64,000 nucleotides of DNA, from the NCBI GenBank assembly GCA_964251385.1, contig CAXUJK010000003.1, positions 496,001 to 560,000 of the forward strand. Reading direction: 5' to 3'. Positions 35,070 to 43,553 of this stretch are shown here, piece by piece. Origin of the DNA: CADCVW01 sp964251385 (GTDB lineage Bacteria; Pseudomonadota; Alphaproteobacteria; Sphingomonadales; Sphingomonadaceae). Under the pieces are notes generated by a model that saw only the letters and a program-made list of their open reading frames with translations, had not been told where the DNA came from and did no database searches. The first letter of the stretch is position 1. Each line of letters opens with the position of its first letter. A program made the position numbers and the translations under genes.

Positions 35070-37274
35070 TTAGGCAAGATCCTCCAACCGTATCGGCACG
35101 TGGCGCACTCTGCGGCCGGTCGCGTGGTACACGGCGTTCGATATGGCGGGGGCGACGCCGCACATCGCGACCTCGCCGACGCTTTTTAGCCCGACGCTGT
35201 TGAACCGCGGATCAGGCTGGTCGATGAACTCGACGTCGATGGAGCCGATGTCCGCGTTAACCGGCACAAGGTAGTCAGCGAGGTTTGAATTGAGGAACCC
35301 GCCATGACGCTCCTCCACTTCGCTTTCCTCACGCAGCGCAGCGCCAATGCCCCAGACGACTCCTCCGCGGATCTGGCTGGCGGCGGTGCGCGGCGAGATG
35401 ATGCGACCGCAATCGGCCACGCTGACAACGCGCGGCACGCGGATGCGGCGGGTAGTCGGTTCGACTCGCACTTCGACAAAATGCGCGATGTAACTGTACG
35501 TTGTGAACTCTGGGAACTCCGGGCCAGCGTTCGCCACCGCACCCTTGGCCGCATCGGCAAAAACTGTGTCCGGCTGTCCCGGCGCCTTCTTGCGGACCTC
35601 GACTTCGTAGGAATCTCGTCCGGCGGCGCGGAGGTAGGCCGAGGGCAACGAGCCTGCCCGCACGTCGGGAGCAAGGCGTGACAGATCGGCGAGCAGCTTA
35701 GCGGCGGCGTCCGACACCGGCGGGATCGCGGTCGCGGTGCCCCACGAACCCGCGGTCAGATGCTGCGGAACAGGCCCGGTAGTGCCGATGTCAATCGTGA
35801 TCGCCTGCGGCGGCACACCTAGCCTGTCAGATAGCACGTTGGCGATGGCGGTGCGGATACCTTGGCCCATCTCGTGGCCGGCGACGCTGATGTTGATCTC
35901 GCCCGCGGCGGTCACGCGCAGCCTGGCCTGGGCTGCGGCGATGCTACCGCCATAAGCTCCGCATGCCACGCCCCAGCCCATCTGCGTCCCGTCGGCGGCG
36001 CGCATGGAGCCGGGCCGCGCGGTGCGGTCGGCCCAGCCGAACTTAGCGGCGCCGCGGCGGAGGCACTCCGCCATGAAGCGCGACGACAATGGCATCTTGG
36101 CGATAGGATCCATCTGCGTATCGTTCGCGAGCCGGAGCGCGACCGGATCGACTTCCATCGCATAGGCAAGTTCGTCGATGCCGGCTTCAAACGCATAGGC
36201 CGCAACACCTTCCCAGGGACCCCGCATATAACCCGGGGTCTGCGTGTCCGCCCGCACCATGCGCTCACGCCCGCGGTAGTTCTCGATGCCGTGCAGGTGC
36301 GAGGAGGTTTCGGCGTACTGGCCCGGCCAGAGGTCGTGGCGCGAAGTCTGGTGGTCGGCCTCGTGGATCGCCGCGACGATTTTTCCGTTGCGGTCGCCGC
36401 CCATGCGGATGCGATGACGGCTGGCGGGGCGGAAGCTTGCGTCGTGGAAGATCTGCAGCCGGGGGACCACCAGCTTAACCGGCGCGTTCAGCCGCCGCGC
36501 GGCGAGCGCGGTGAAGGCGGTCTGCATCTGCGTCGAGTTCTTCTGCCCGAAGCCGCCGCCTATCCACGGCGAAACGACGCGGACCTGTTCGGGATTGATC
36601 CCCAGTTGCCGTGAGACGCCGCCGCGCACGCCTTGGGCGTTCTGCGTGCCTTCATGGACCGTCAGCATGCCGTTGCGCCATTCGGCTACTGTGGCGATCA
36701 TTTCGATCGCATTGTGGTGCTGCGCAGCCGTCGTGTAGGTCACGTCGATCTTCACGGGCGCGCCGGCGAACTCCCGGTCGGCGTTGCCAGCGACCTTGTC
36801 CTTGGCGATCGGCGGCGGCAACGGAGAGTCCGCCTGTACGACCATGTCGGACGCGGGAGCTTCGGTCCAGTTCACGTTATGGGGCTCGCGCGCGTAAGTC
36901 GCGCGGACGAGGTCGGCGGCCCGTTCGGCGTTCTCGAGCGTGTCCGCGACGATCATCGCGATCGGCTGGCCGCGGTATGCGATCCGCGGCGACAGCATCG
37001 GCTGGAAGCTTTGGAATGCAGCGCCCTTGTTGAGCAGATAGCCCGCGGCTTTGATGCTCGTTGTATCCAAATGGGTAAGGACCAGCCGTACGCCGGGAGC
37101 GGCGCGCGCGGCGCTCGTGTCGAGCGCAGTGATGCTGCCGCGCGGAATGGTGGCGATGGCAAATATCGCGTGCAGCATGCCCGGCAGGTTGTTGTCCGAT
37201 CCGTAGCGCGTAACGCCCCGGACCTTGTCGACGGCGTCTACGCGCGCGATTTCCGGATAGGGTGCATCGGCCAT
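35070..37274 (-). CDS. Periplasmic-type Mo hydroxylase large subunit
   Basis: This 734-residue molybdopterin-binding catalytic subunit is related to PaoC. Landmarks are RVDAVDKVRGVTRYGSDNN at the N-terminus, SPWIGGGFGQKNS (GGGFG loop), YMRGPWEG, AGHEMGQGIRTAIANVL, and KSVGEVAMCGVAPAISNAVY with the catalytic Glu in GEV. It has no signal of its own. In PaoABC-type enzymes the folded complex rides on the Tat signal of the FeS subunit, which fits this operon. It follows the FAD gene by 4 bp. It belongs to a different branch from the 762-residue homologue at 14979, so the two enzymes probably have different substrates. Confidence 0.9.
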   Translation of the reverse strand: MADAPYPEIARVDAVDKVRGVTRYGSDNNLPGMLHAIFAIATIPRGSITALDTSAARAAPGVRLVLTHLDTTSIKAAGYLLNKGAAFQSFQPMLSPRIAYRGQPIAMIVADTLENAERAADLVRATYAREPHNVNWTEAPASDMVVQADSPLPPPIAKDKVAGNADREFAGAPVKIDVTYTTAAQHHNAIEMIATVAEWRNGMLTVHEGTQNAQGVRGGVSRQLGINPEQVRVVSPWIGGGFGQKNSTQMQTAFTALAARRLNAPVKLVVPRLQIFHDASFRPASRHRIRMGGDRNGKIVAAIHEADHQTSRHDLWPGQYAETSSHLHGIENYRGRERMVRADTQTPGYMRGPWEGVAAYAFEAGIDELAYAMEVDPVALRLANDTQMDPIAKMPLSSRFMAECLRRGAAKFGWADRTARPGSMRAADGTQMGWGVACGAYGGSIAAAQARLRVTAAGEINISVAGHEMGQGIRTAIANVLSDRLGVPPQAITIDIGTTGPVPQHLTAGSWGTATAIPPVSDAAAKLLADLSRLAPDVRAGSLPSAYLRAAGRDSYEVEVRKKAPGQPDTVFADAAKGAVANAGPEFPEFTTYSYIAHFVEVRVEPTTRRIRVPRVVSVADCGRIISPRTAASQIRGGVVWGIGAALREESEVEERHGGFLNSNLADYLVPVNADIGSIDVEFIDQPDPRFNSVGLKSVGEVAMCGVAPAISNAVYHATGRRVRHVPIRLEDLA

Positions 37275-37278
37275 GGGT

Positions 37279-38271
37279 TCAGGCTTTCCGTTGCGCGATG
37301 AGAAGGGCGTCGGCGACGGTCTGCGCGCCGAGTGGGATGCGGAAGGCGTTCTGGCGGCCTGGACGGGCGCCGCGGAACGCGATGTCGCCCGCGGCGCGCG
37401 CCGACGCAGGCGTTAGTGGCCCGCCGACGAGGGATTGTTCGGCCTCCCGCGACCGCGACGGCCGGGTCGCCACCGCGCCTAGCGCGATCCGCGCGCTGCG
37501 AACGACGTCGCCGTCCATCTCCAGCGCGACGGCGGCCGACGTTACCGCGTAGGCATAGGACTCGCGGTCGCGGATCTTATGGTAGGTCGATGCGCGCCCC
37601 ATCCGTGTTCCCGGCACGCGGATCTGAGTGATGAGGTCGCCTTGCGCCAACACCGTCTCGATATGCGGCGTATCGCCGGGCTCGCGGTAGAGCTGCTCGA
37701 GCGGAATGGTGCGGCGGCCACCGGGGCCGACGATGTCAATGGCGGCGTCGAACGCGACGAGCGCCACTGCCCAGTCGCCCGGGTAGTTGGCGATGCAGTT
37801 GGGGCTCGTGCCGATCAAGGCCAGCGGACGATCCAGCCCGCCGATCGCCGAACAGCCGCTGCCGGGCACGCGTTTGTTGCATGCGAACGGCGCGCCCGTG
37901 CGGAAGTAGTTGCAGCGCGTCCGCTGGAGCAGATTGCCGCCGACGGTCGCCATGTTTCGCAGCTGCTGCGACGCGGCCTTCCACAAGGATTCCGACAAGG
38001 CCGGGTATTGTTCGATGAGCCGCATGTCGGCGGCGACGTCGCTCATCCGGGCGAGCGCGCCAATGCGGACTTCGCGGCGACCCACCTCCACCTCGTCGAG
38101 GCCGCGGATGGCCGAGATGTCGACGATGCGCTCGGGCGTCTCCGCATTGAGCTTCATGAGGTCGTAGAGGTTGGTTCCCCCAGCGATGAACTTGGTCCGC
38201 GCGTCGCCCGATGCCACGGTCCCGACCGCGTCGTCGATAGACCGGGCTCGGCGATAATCATACGGCCGCAT
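37279..38271 (-). CDS. Periplasmic-type Mo hydroxylase FAD subunit
   Basis: This 330-residue FAD-binding PCMH-type subunit starts at the ATG at 38271 (MRPYDYRRARSIDDAV). The FAD loop is FIAGGTNLYDLMKL. RNMATVGGNLLQRTRC and FACNKRVPGSGCSAIGG are found in the PaoB-like group, where four cysteines can bind an additional 4Fe-4S cluster. The C-terminal CO-dehydrogenase-type domain (TYHKIRDRESYAYAVTSAAVAL) is complete. Unlike the homologue at 14000-14982 the reading frame is intact. The gap to the FeS gene is 2 bp. Confidence 0.9.
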   Translation of the reverse strand: MRPYDYRRARSIDDAVGTVASGDARTKFIAGGTNLYDLMKLNAETPERIVDISAIRGLDEVEVGRREVRIGALARMSDVAADMRLIEQYPALSESLWKAASQQLRNMATVGGNLLQRTRCNYFRTGAPFACNKRVPGSGCSAIGGLDRPLALIGTSPNCIANYPGDWAVALVAFDAAIDIVGPGGRRTIPLEQLYREPGDTPHIETVLAQGDLITQIRVPGTRMGRASTYHKIRDRESYAYAVTSAAVALEMDGDVVRSARIALGAVATRPSRSREAEQSLVGGPLTPASARAAGDIAFRGARPGRQNAFRIPLGAQTVADALLIAQRKA

Positions 38272-38273
38272 GT

Positions 38274-38987
38274 CTATGAACTCCGCTGGGTTGGGGCAGC
38301 CGAGGTGACTGGCACCTGGCTCGGAGCGCTCCCAGCATCGGCGCTCCGGGTCGCGGCCGCGGCGGCCTGGATCGCGGCGACGATTCCCACGTAGGCACCG
38401 CACCGGCATAGGTTGCCGCTCATGTACTCGCGGATCCGCTCGGGCGAGGTTGCGTTGCCCTCGCGCACCATTGCCACCGCCGCCATGATCTGGCCGGGCG
38501 TGCAGTACCCGCACTGCAACGCGTCGTTGTCGACGAACGCCTGCTGCATCGGATGAAGCGCGCCGTCGATCGGCGACAGCCCTTCGATCGTCACCACCTG
38601 CGCGCCGTCGATCTTGGCCGCCTGCGTCAAGCAAGATACCACTTGGCGCCCATCGACATGCACCGTGCACGCTCCGCACTGCCCGTGATTGCAGCCCTTC
38701 TTGGCTCCCGTCAGATCCCATTTCTCGCGGAGCAGGTCGAGCAGCGAGGTACGCGTGTCGATGTTCGCGGTCCGGCGCTCGCCGTTGACCGTCGCGCGGA
38801 TCGGCATCGAACGGGGCTGCTCGGCGGCGCGGCCTGCTGCGGTGGAGGCGGGTTGGGCCTCGGCCGCGGCTGCCGAGTTCAACAAGGCCGGCGCGATGAT
38901 GCCTCCGACAAGCACTTCCCGGCGGTCTACGTCCATCGTCGGGAAAGCGTGTTCCTTCTCGTCGAACGGTTCGCCGTCACTGGTCAT
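38274..38987 (-). CDS. Periplasmic-type Mo hydroxylase [2Fe-2S] subunit with Tat signal
   Basis: This 237-residue subunit resembles PaoA. The N-terminus carries a twin-arginine signal candidate (DRREVLVGGIIAPALLN) followed by AAAAEAQPAS. The ferredoxin domain shows CNHGQCGACTVHVDGRQVVSC, and the second cluster motif is LQCGYCTPGQ...GNLCRCGAY. The complex is thus probably assembled in the cytoplasm and exported to the periplasm, where it could oxidise aldehydes. The ATG at 38987 is chosen; the open frame extends upstream with arginine-rich, non-coding-like sequence. The C-terminal tail is Ala/Ser-rich. Confidence 0.9.
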   Translation of the reverse strand: MTSDGEPFDEKEHAFPTMDVDRREVLVGGIIAPALLNSAAAAEAQPASTAAGRAAEQPRSMPIRATVNGERRTANIDTRTSLLDLLREKWDLTGAKKGCNHGQCGACTVHVDGRQVVSCLTQAAKIDGAQVVTIEGLSPIDGALHPMQQAFVDNDALQCGYCTPGQIMAAVAMVREGNATSPERIREYMSGNLCRCGAYVGIVAAIQAAAAATRSADAGSAPSQVPVTSAAPTQRSS

Positions 38988-39306
38988 CGGGGTTCGCCTT
39001 CGCGTGGAGATCGTCGCCGCGTCGCCGACACACGACCAGCGTGCATCGCAAGCGCCGCAACAAGCTGTTTTGGCTCCTAGCGCGCCTCCCTTCGTATCGT
39101 CCTTCGGATTCCTTCGGCGGTTGGTACAAAGCAACGGCTTCTGCCTTCCGTCGACTAGTTTAAGTGGCCGCTCGAGATCGCGCAGGAGAAGTTCGCGCGA
39201 GAAGCGCAGCGAGGACGCGGGTGGCGGCGACCAAGTCGGCGTTCGCCTTCGCACGATAGAGCCGTTGCCGACCCGCGTAGCGGCGGTACCGCCGGTAGGC
39301 GGGAGT
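38988..39306. other. Intergenic, probable promoter region of the Pao-type operon
   Basis: The gap separates the AraC gene stop from the FeS subunit start, both on the minus strand. No gene is supported. It should hold the operon promoter and the AraC binding sites, but I could not recognise a specific motif. Confidence 0.35.
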
Positions 39307-40275
39307 TCACGCGCCGTCGCGGTAGGCGGTGGGCGTCATGCCCGTGATCTTGCGGAACACGGTCGCGAAATGCGTACCTGTGGTGAATCCGAGCGCGCGG
39401 GCGACCGTGATCACGCTCACCGTGCGATCGGAACGCAACATGAGTTGGGCTTGCGCGATCCGACGTTTGATCACGTAGCGGTACGGCGGCCCGCCGATTG
39501 TCTGCCGAAAGGCGGCGGCAAAATGATGCTCGGACAAACCGGCCAAGGCCGCGAGCCGGGACAATGGAATGTCCTCCGCCAGATGCTTTTCGATATGGTC
39601 GATCACGCGCTGCAGGCGCCAGTCGACCAATCCACCCTTGAACACGCCGTCCCCCCCCCGATTCTTAAATACGGCCCCTTCCGGGTGCGCCAAGTGTGCT
39701 ACCAAGGCGGTTTGAAGGCTGTCCGCGAGCGAACTGGCAACGACGGAGGAGGGGGTGCGTGCGGCAAGCGGCATCTCGTCCCTGAGCGCAAGCATGATCT
39801 GTTCGACGAGCGGATCGGCGACCGCGAAGCGGAACGCGGGGTCGTCGACATGCACGGGAGTTGTCGGGCCGTCTGGCACGGGATCGTCGTCCGCGGCAGA
39901 CGCGAGTATGCGCGGCCAGGCATCGACCCCAATCTCCAGGCAGAGCAATTCGATCGGCTGATCCCAGCTCCACTTGAACGGCTGGTCGCCCGGCATGACG
40001 AAGGAAGACCCAGACACTCCTCGACTATCGAGGCGCCGGCCCGACCGCGTCATGCTGTGCCGCGCGGTCGAGGAACATTGCAGCGCTAAGAGGTGCGGCG
40101 CGCCCGAAATTCGCTCAATCGTGCCCTGCCAATGCAGATGGTGGGTCATCTCGAAGTCGGCGCGCGCGAACGGCGGCGAGTCCGTACGCCGCGTTCCGCT
40201 TGCAACGCCAGCTGGGGATCGAGAAGCTGGCGTGTTCGCTTCGACGCTTGGGAAAGGGGTGTTCGGCGGCGGCAT
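39307..40275 (-). CDS. AraC-family transcriptional regulator
   Basis: The 322-residue frame ends in an AraC DNA-binding domain: LQRVIDHIEKHLAEDIPLSRLAALAGLSEHHFAAAFRQTIG and RTVSVITVARALGFTTGTHFATVFRKITGMTPTAYR. The N-terminal sensor region has HHLHWQGTIERISGAPHLLALQCSS. An internal ATG at 40149 (MTHHLHW) may be the true start, because the preceding 42 residues are Pro/Ser/Thr-rich. A run of nine C (39651-39659) lies inside the gene and could mediate phase-variable frameshifting. It lies upstream of, and in line with, the periplasmic Mo hydroxylase operon, which it probably controls. Confidence 0.85.
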   Translation of the reverse strand: MPPPNTPFPSVEANTPASRSPAGVASGTRRTDSPPFARADFEMTHHLHWQGTIERISGAPHLLALQCSSTARHSMTRSGRRLDSRGVSGSSFVMPGDQPFKWSWDQPIELLCLEIGVDAWPRILASAADDDPVPDGPTTPVHVDDPAFRFAVADPLVEQIMLALRDEMPLAARTPSSVVASSLADSLQTALVAHLAHPEGAVFKNRGGDGVFKGGLVDWRLQRVIDHIEKHLAEDIPLSRLAALAGLSEHHFAAAFRQTIGGPPYRYVIKRRIAQAQLMLRSDRTVSVITVARALGFTTGTHFATVFRKITGMTPTAYRDGA

Positions 40276-40712
40276 TCAGCGATCGCCTAGACGGCGGAGT
40301 CGAAATGGCCGAGGCGTTCGGTGCCCGTCCGGCCGCGAGATGTATGCCGCTCTCTGGAACGTTACGCCTTGATCATGATCAAGGTCGGCAGCAGCGGTTT
40401 GCTACTTGAGCTCGTGTGTGACGTAGACGTAACTTTGGGTCCCCGCCGCCGCTTGCGCGGCCGCCTTCCGGATGAATCGCGAGGATGGTGACTTCCGGTG
40501 CGACAACGCCCGCCGGGCGAATGACGGCCTTGCTTACTCGCGCCGCCCTGCTGACTCGACGTCTGTCTGATAAGCGCGATTCTCAGACAAACTTCCGCTT
40601 GAGCGTTAGGAATGGCAGAAGCTGCAAAATGCCCGACGGCAAGCGGCTGATCGCGCGGCTCGTCTGCGCCACCGAGATCGCGCGAAGCGCCCGGCTTGGT
40701 GACGTAGTCGGA
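40276..40712. other. Intergenic with a perfect FNR-like palindrome
   Basis: No gene is supported in this stretch. The notable signal is the palindrome at 40367-40384. A plus-strand frame open from 40485 is not protein-like until about 40629. Confidence 0.4.
40367..40384. promoter_or_regulatory. Perfect FNR/FixK-like palindrome
   Basis: CCTTGAT-CATG-ATCAAGG is an 18-bp perfect palindrome containing TTGAT-N4-ATCAA. It lies about 92 bp upstream of the AraC frame start on the minus strand and far (about 340 bp) from the next plus-strand gene. It extends the set of Crp/Fnr-family boxes seen in the first 12 kb to this region. Confidence 0.55.
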
Positions 40713-41015
40713 ATGAGCGAACACGCCGCGCCCGTCTCGCAACTACCCGCGGCCGACCCCGCAGCCGTCGAAGATGGAGCGGGCGCCGATCTCAAACGCT
40801 ACCGCCTGCGGCTCGGAAGGGAACGCCGAAAGCTCTCCCACAATCCGCGGCTCGATCTCGCGAAGGTCGTCAACGGCCTCGTTTACGGGCTCGTCAACGT
40901 GCGGACCGACGGCAGGCGGCTCCTGTTCGCGCTTCGCGAGGAAAGCGGCAACGACTGGGGGACCGAAACGATCGAGGAGGCCCAGACCGCCGCGGCGACG
41001 GCGCTTTCGTTCTGA
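40713..41015 (+). CDS. Small hypothetical protein
   Basis: A 100-residue protein starts at the ATG at 40713. An alternative in-frame start is MPDGKRL at 40629. The N-terminal part is Ala/Pro-rich. The second half reads LKRYRLRLGRERRKLSHNPRLDLAK, then a strand-like VYGLVNVRTDGRRLLFALREES and an acidic end. I recognise no family. No clear ribosome-binding site is present, so the start is uncertain. It precedes the DUF4365 gene by 74 bp on the same strand. Confidence 0.45.
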   Translation: MSEHAAPVSQLPAADPAAVEDGAGADLKRYRLRLGRERRKLSHNPRLDLAKVVNGLVYGLVNVRTDGRRLLFALREESGNDWGTETIEEAQTAAATALSF

Positions 41016-41089
41016 ACCGGCCCGCTAGTCGCCGGACGCGGCGGGCGTCGCCCGGAGGTGTTGAACGGACGACGTAGAGGAGGAATTGG

Positions 41090-42082
41090 GTGGCCAGATC
41101 GAACGATGAAACAAGCCGACTGGGGGTGCTCGCCGTCGGCACCATCTTCACCGGTCTGAGATGGGCGTATCGCGAGCAGCCGACTAGCGACTTCGGCATC
41201 GACGCGCAGGCCGAGAAGTTGGATGAAAACGGAGTAGCGACCGGCAAGCTAATCGCACTTCAGATCAAGAGCGGAGCGTCGTGGTTCCGCAAGCGTGGCG
41301 AGGACTTCGTCTACTACGGCGAGCCGAGGCACCGGGACTACTGGACGAGCCACGCGTTGCCGGTCTTCATCGTCATCCACGATCCCGACGCAGGACTGAC
41401 GCTGTGGCAGCGGGTCGAGCGCCACCTGATCGAGCATGGCAAGGACGGGCGGTGGTCCATCCCCATTCCCGCCTCCAACACGCTCGATGCGGCCCACGAG
41501 CCGTTCATCCTTGCCGGCATCGCAGCCGACGCCGGCAGCGTCCGCCGTTACCGGCTCGCCCTGGACATGCCGCTGATCCGGCGGGTGGCGGACGAGGCGT
41601 GTACCTACATTCGAATCCAGGAATGGGTGAACAAGACGCTCAACTTCAGGAGCACGGACTTCGTCTTCGCTGACGATCCGGAGGCCGACGTCGACCTCAC
41701 CGCCGCTACCTGGCTGCCCGCCACTGCTCTCGACCAGTTCATGGGGCATACCTTCCCGTGGCTTTCCTATGAGTACGTCAGCTACAACGACGAAGCCGGC
41801 GCGGGCGAGCTGGCGATCCACACGCTTGAGGTCGAGCTCTCCCAAATCGGCAGGGCGGCCGTGTTGCTTGAGGACTTCTACCAGGAAGGGCCGGTCGAGC
41901 CTGACGAGCCGACGGCGACGCCCGTTTCGCAAGCGTGGATCGGCAGCATGGACGATGTCGGCGATCTGGACCGAACGCGGACCGGAGCGCCCTGTCGCGG
42001 AAGTAGTCCCAGCTCTTGCGAAGTCGATGAGACCTGGAGCTCAGGACCGCACCCCGCTGGCCACGGCGGAGGGTCGCAATAG
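41090..42082 (+). CDS. DUF4365 domain protein, putative nuclease-fold
   Basis: This 330-residue protein starts at a GTG with GAGGAGG upstream. The N-terminal half matches DUF4365 (PF14280): GTIFTGLRWAYREQPTSDFGIDAQAEKLDENG...KLIALQIKSGASWF. The D-x-D-(A/G)-x...(L/I)-x-Q-(I/V)-K spacing is of the PD-(D/E)XK nuclease type. Such genes are common in defence islands and may cut DNA or act as effector subunits. The C-terminal 150 residues are unassigned. The last 40 residues (TRTGAPCRGSSPSSCEVDE...) look degenerate, so the natural stop may have been lost by a frameshift. Confidence 0.7.
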   Translation: MARSNDETSRLGVLAVGTIFTGLRWAYREQPTSDFGIDAQAEKLDENGVATGKLIALQIKSGASWFRKRGEDFVYYGEPRHRDYWTSHALPVFIVIHDPDAGLTLWQRVERHLIEHGKDGRWSIPIPASNTLDAAHEPFILAGIAADAGSVRRYRLALDMPLIRRVADEACTYIRIQEWVNKTLNFRSTDFVFADDPEADVDLTAATWLPATALDQFMGHTFPWLSYEYVSYNDEAGAGELAIHTLEVELSQIGRAAVLLEDFYQEGPVEPDEPTATPVSQAWIGSMDDVGDLDRTRTGAPCRGSSPSSCEVDETWSSGPHPAGHGGGSQ

Positions 42083-42189
42083 GCTTATCACACCAGCAGT
42101 GTCCCGGATACCTTGTCCGTCTTATGCATAGTTTATCTTGACTTTGACCAAGGTATGCCGCAGTCCACGCAGGGTTATCGAGGTGCGCC

Positions 42190-42669
42190 ATGAGTGATGT
42201 GATCGCGGTCCTGACGTCGAAGTCAGTGGAATCTATCTTGGGGGAGGGGGGCTCGCAGTCCTGGGCGCTCGACCGCGCCCGCGCTGCGCGGTGCGACTAT
42301 CTGGTGGCCTGCCGCAACGCCCACGGGAGTCCAGAAGGGCCGGAGCCGCACAGACAGGCCTTTCTGGTCGGCAAGGTCTCGGATGTCGTCGCCTCGACCG
42401 ACACCGACGGGCGTTTCAAAGTCCTCATCAGCGAGTGGGCGAACGTCGCATGGCCCGAGAGCTGGCAGGAAGGGCGTCGCAATCCCGTCGCCTATTATAA
42501 GGACAGCGACTTCGAAGACGAGGACGGCGAAACGGTCGACTTTAAGGCGCTGCCGTTCCAGGAACTGGATGCGTCACCGCGCGGGCTCAGCATCGCCGAG
42601 GCGAAAGCCGGCCTGTCGGTCACCTTCAATGTTCCGGTCACCGCCATCGAGGTCACGATCCGTGCTTGA
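42190..42669 (+). CDS. Hypothetical protein in a small unknown operon
   Basis: A 159-residue protein starts at the ATG at 42190 (SDVIAVLTSKSVESILGEGG). It contains ARAARCDYLVACRNAHGSPEGPEPHRQAFLVGKVSDVV, a strand-rich central region with VLISEWANVAWPESW, and a terminal FNVPVTAIEVTIRA strand. It has no membrane segment and no recognised domain, and its composition is clearly protein-like. It may form an operon with the following genes on the same strand. Confidence 0.65.
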   Translation: MSDVIAVLTSKSVESILGEGGSQSWALDRARAARCDYLVACRNAHGSPEGPEPHRQAFLVGKVSDVVASTDTDGRFKVLISEWANVAWPESWQEGRRNPVAYYKDSDFEDEDGETVDFKALPFQELDASPRGLSIAEAKAGLSVTFNVPVTAIEVTIRA

Positions 42670-42862
42670 GGGCGCCGGCCGACAAGTCGCCGCGGTCACC
42701 CGCGGCGTAGTGCCCTACTCGCGCGCGAAGCAGGATCCGGAGACGGCGCAGGTCTGCGCGTTCCTGCGCGCCGGCCATCCCCTGCTCGCCTTCAGCGTTG
42801 TCGTGATGCGGCGGCTCGGCCGCTGCGTTGGCGTGGTCGCCGCCCTGATAATCCTCGGATGA
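42662..42862 (+). CDS. Possible small membrane protein
   Basis: A 66-residue frame begins at a GTG overlapping the end of the previous gene. It contains a C-terminal hydrophobic segment (FLRAGHPLLAFSVVVMRRLG and GVVAALIILG). No family is recognised, and there is no strong ribosome-binding site. The overlap suggests translational coupling, but it may be a chance frame. Confidence 0.25.
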   Translation: MLEGAGRQVAAVTRGVVPYSRAKQDPETAQVCAFLRAGHPLLAFSVVVMRRLGRCVGVVAALIILG

Positions 42863-42927
42863 TCGTTGGCCCCGCTCACCGCGGCCGAACCGCCGGCGTG
42901 ATCGCGGCAAAGCACTAGGGCGCGGAC

Positions 42928-43383
42928 ATGGCCGTCAGCGAGGAAGTCCGGCAGATCGTCTTCATCCTTGAGGAAGAGGGTTTCGGCGCGCTCGCCGGCG
43001 AGCTGCTGACTGAAATGAACCTCGGACGCGAGGTCGAAAAGTTCGTCGTTTCGGAACAGGATAGCGACCGGGCAAGCGAGCCTGAGGCCGTGGTGGTGCG
43101 CGTTCCGATCGCGGAGGACGATCAGCTCCGCGAAGCGATGGCGTTCCTCCGCCTGCGGCTGGTCCTGCCGATCCGCGCCTTCGCCGAAGCGGAGCGGATC
43201 GCTGGGCAGCTGGGACGCGAAGGCGGCGTAAGGATCAGGTTCATCGATCCCGAAGGGCGACAGGAGGCCGAACCGCTCAGCCGGCGCGACTTCGGAGACG
43301 CATCGGTGGCCGATGCGCTGGACGGTTTGCTGGAGCGCCTCCCGGCGATGATCGCGCCGCCGCCTCGTGTCGAGGACGTCTGA
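42928..43383 (+). CDS. Hypothetical protein, helical, acidic
   Basis: A 151-residue acidic protein starts at the ATG at 42928 (AVSEEVRQIVFILEEEGFGALAGELLTEMN). It continues with VVRVPIAEDDQLREAMAFLRLRLVLPIRAFAEAERIAG and a C-terminal DALDGLLERLPAMIAPPP. No domain is recognised. The next gene begins one base after its stop, indicating co-translation. Together with 42190 and 43385 it may be the remains of a multi-gene unit, possibly defence-related by location. Confidence 0.65.
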   Translation: MAVSEEVRQIVFILEEEGFGALAGELLTEMNLGREVEKFVVSEQDSDRASEPEAVVVRVPIAEDDQLREAMAFLRLRLVLPIRAFAEAERIAGQLGREGGVRIRFIDPEGRQEAEPLSRRDFGDASVADALDGLLERLPAMIAPPPRVEDV

Positions 43384-43384
43384 T

Positions 43385-43547
43385 ATGGCGCTGACCGCGG
43401 CCGCCGAGGCGGAGCTGCGCGCCATGCTGCGAAGCTTCCGGGCCGCGCACGCCGGCGTCGTCGCACCTACCGGCGACGGCAAGGCGCTCGAAGCCTGGGT
43501 GCTCATGAAGCTCGCGCACACGGTGCATCGGAGCATGTCGACGACGT
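43385..43547 (+). pseudogene. 5' end of a truncated gene
   Basis: From the ATG at 43385 the frame reads ALTAAAEAELRAMLRSFRAA and GKALEAWVLMKLAHTVHRSMSTTWRV. It then runs abruptly into the reverse complement of the DUF3987 gene end at about 43548-43562. The N-terminal helix with EAWVLMKLA resembles the start of larger nuclease-like proteins, but that is only an impression. The gene was cut by the same recombination that truncated DUF3987. Confidence 0.6.
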
Positions 43548-43553
43548 GGCGGG

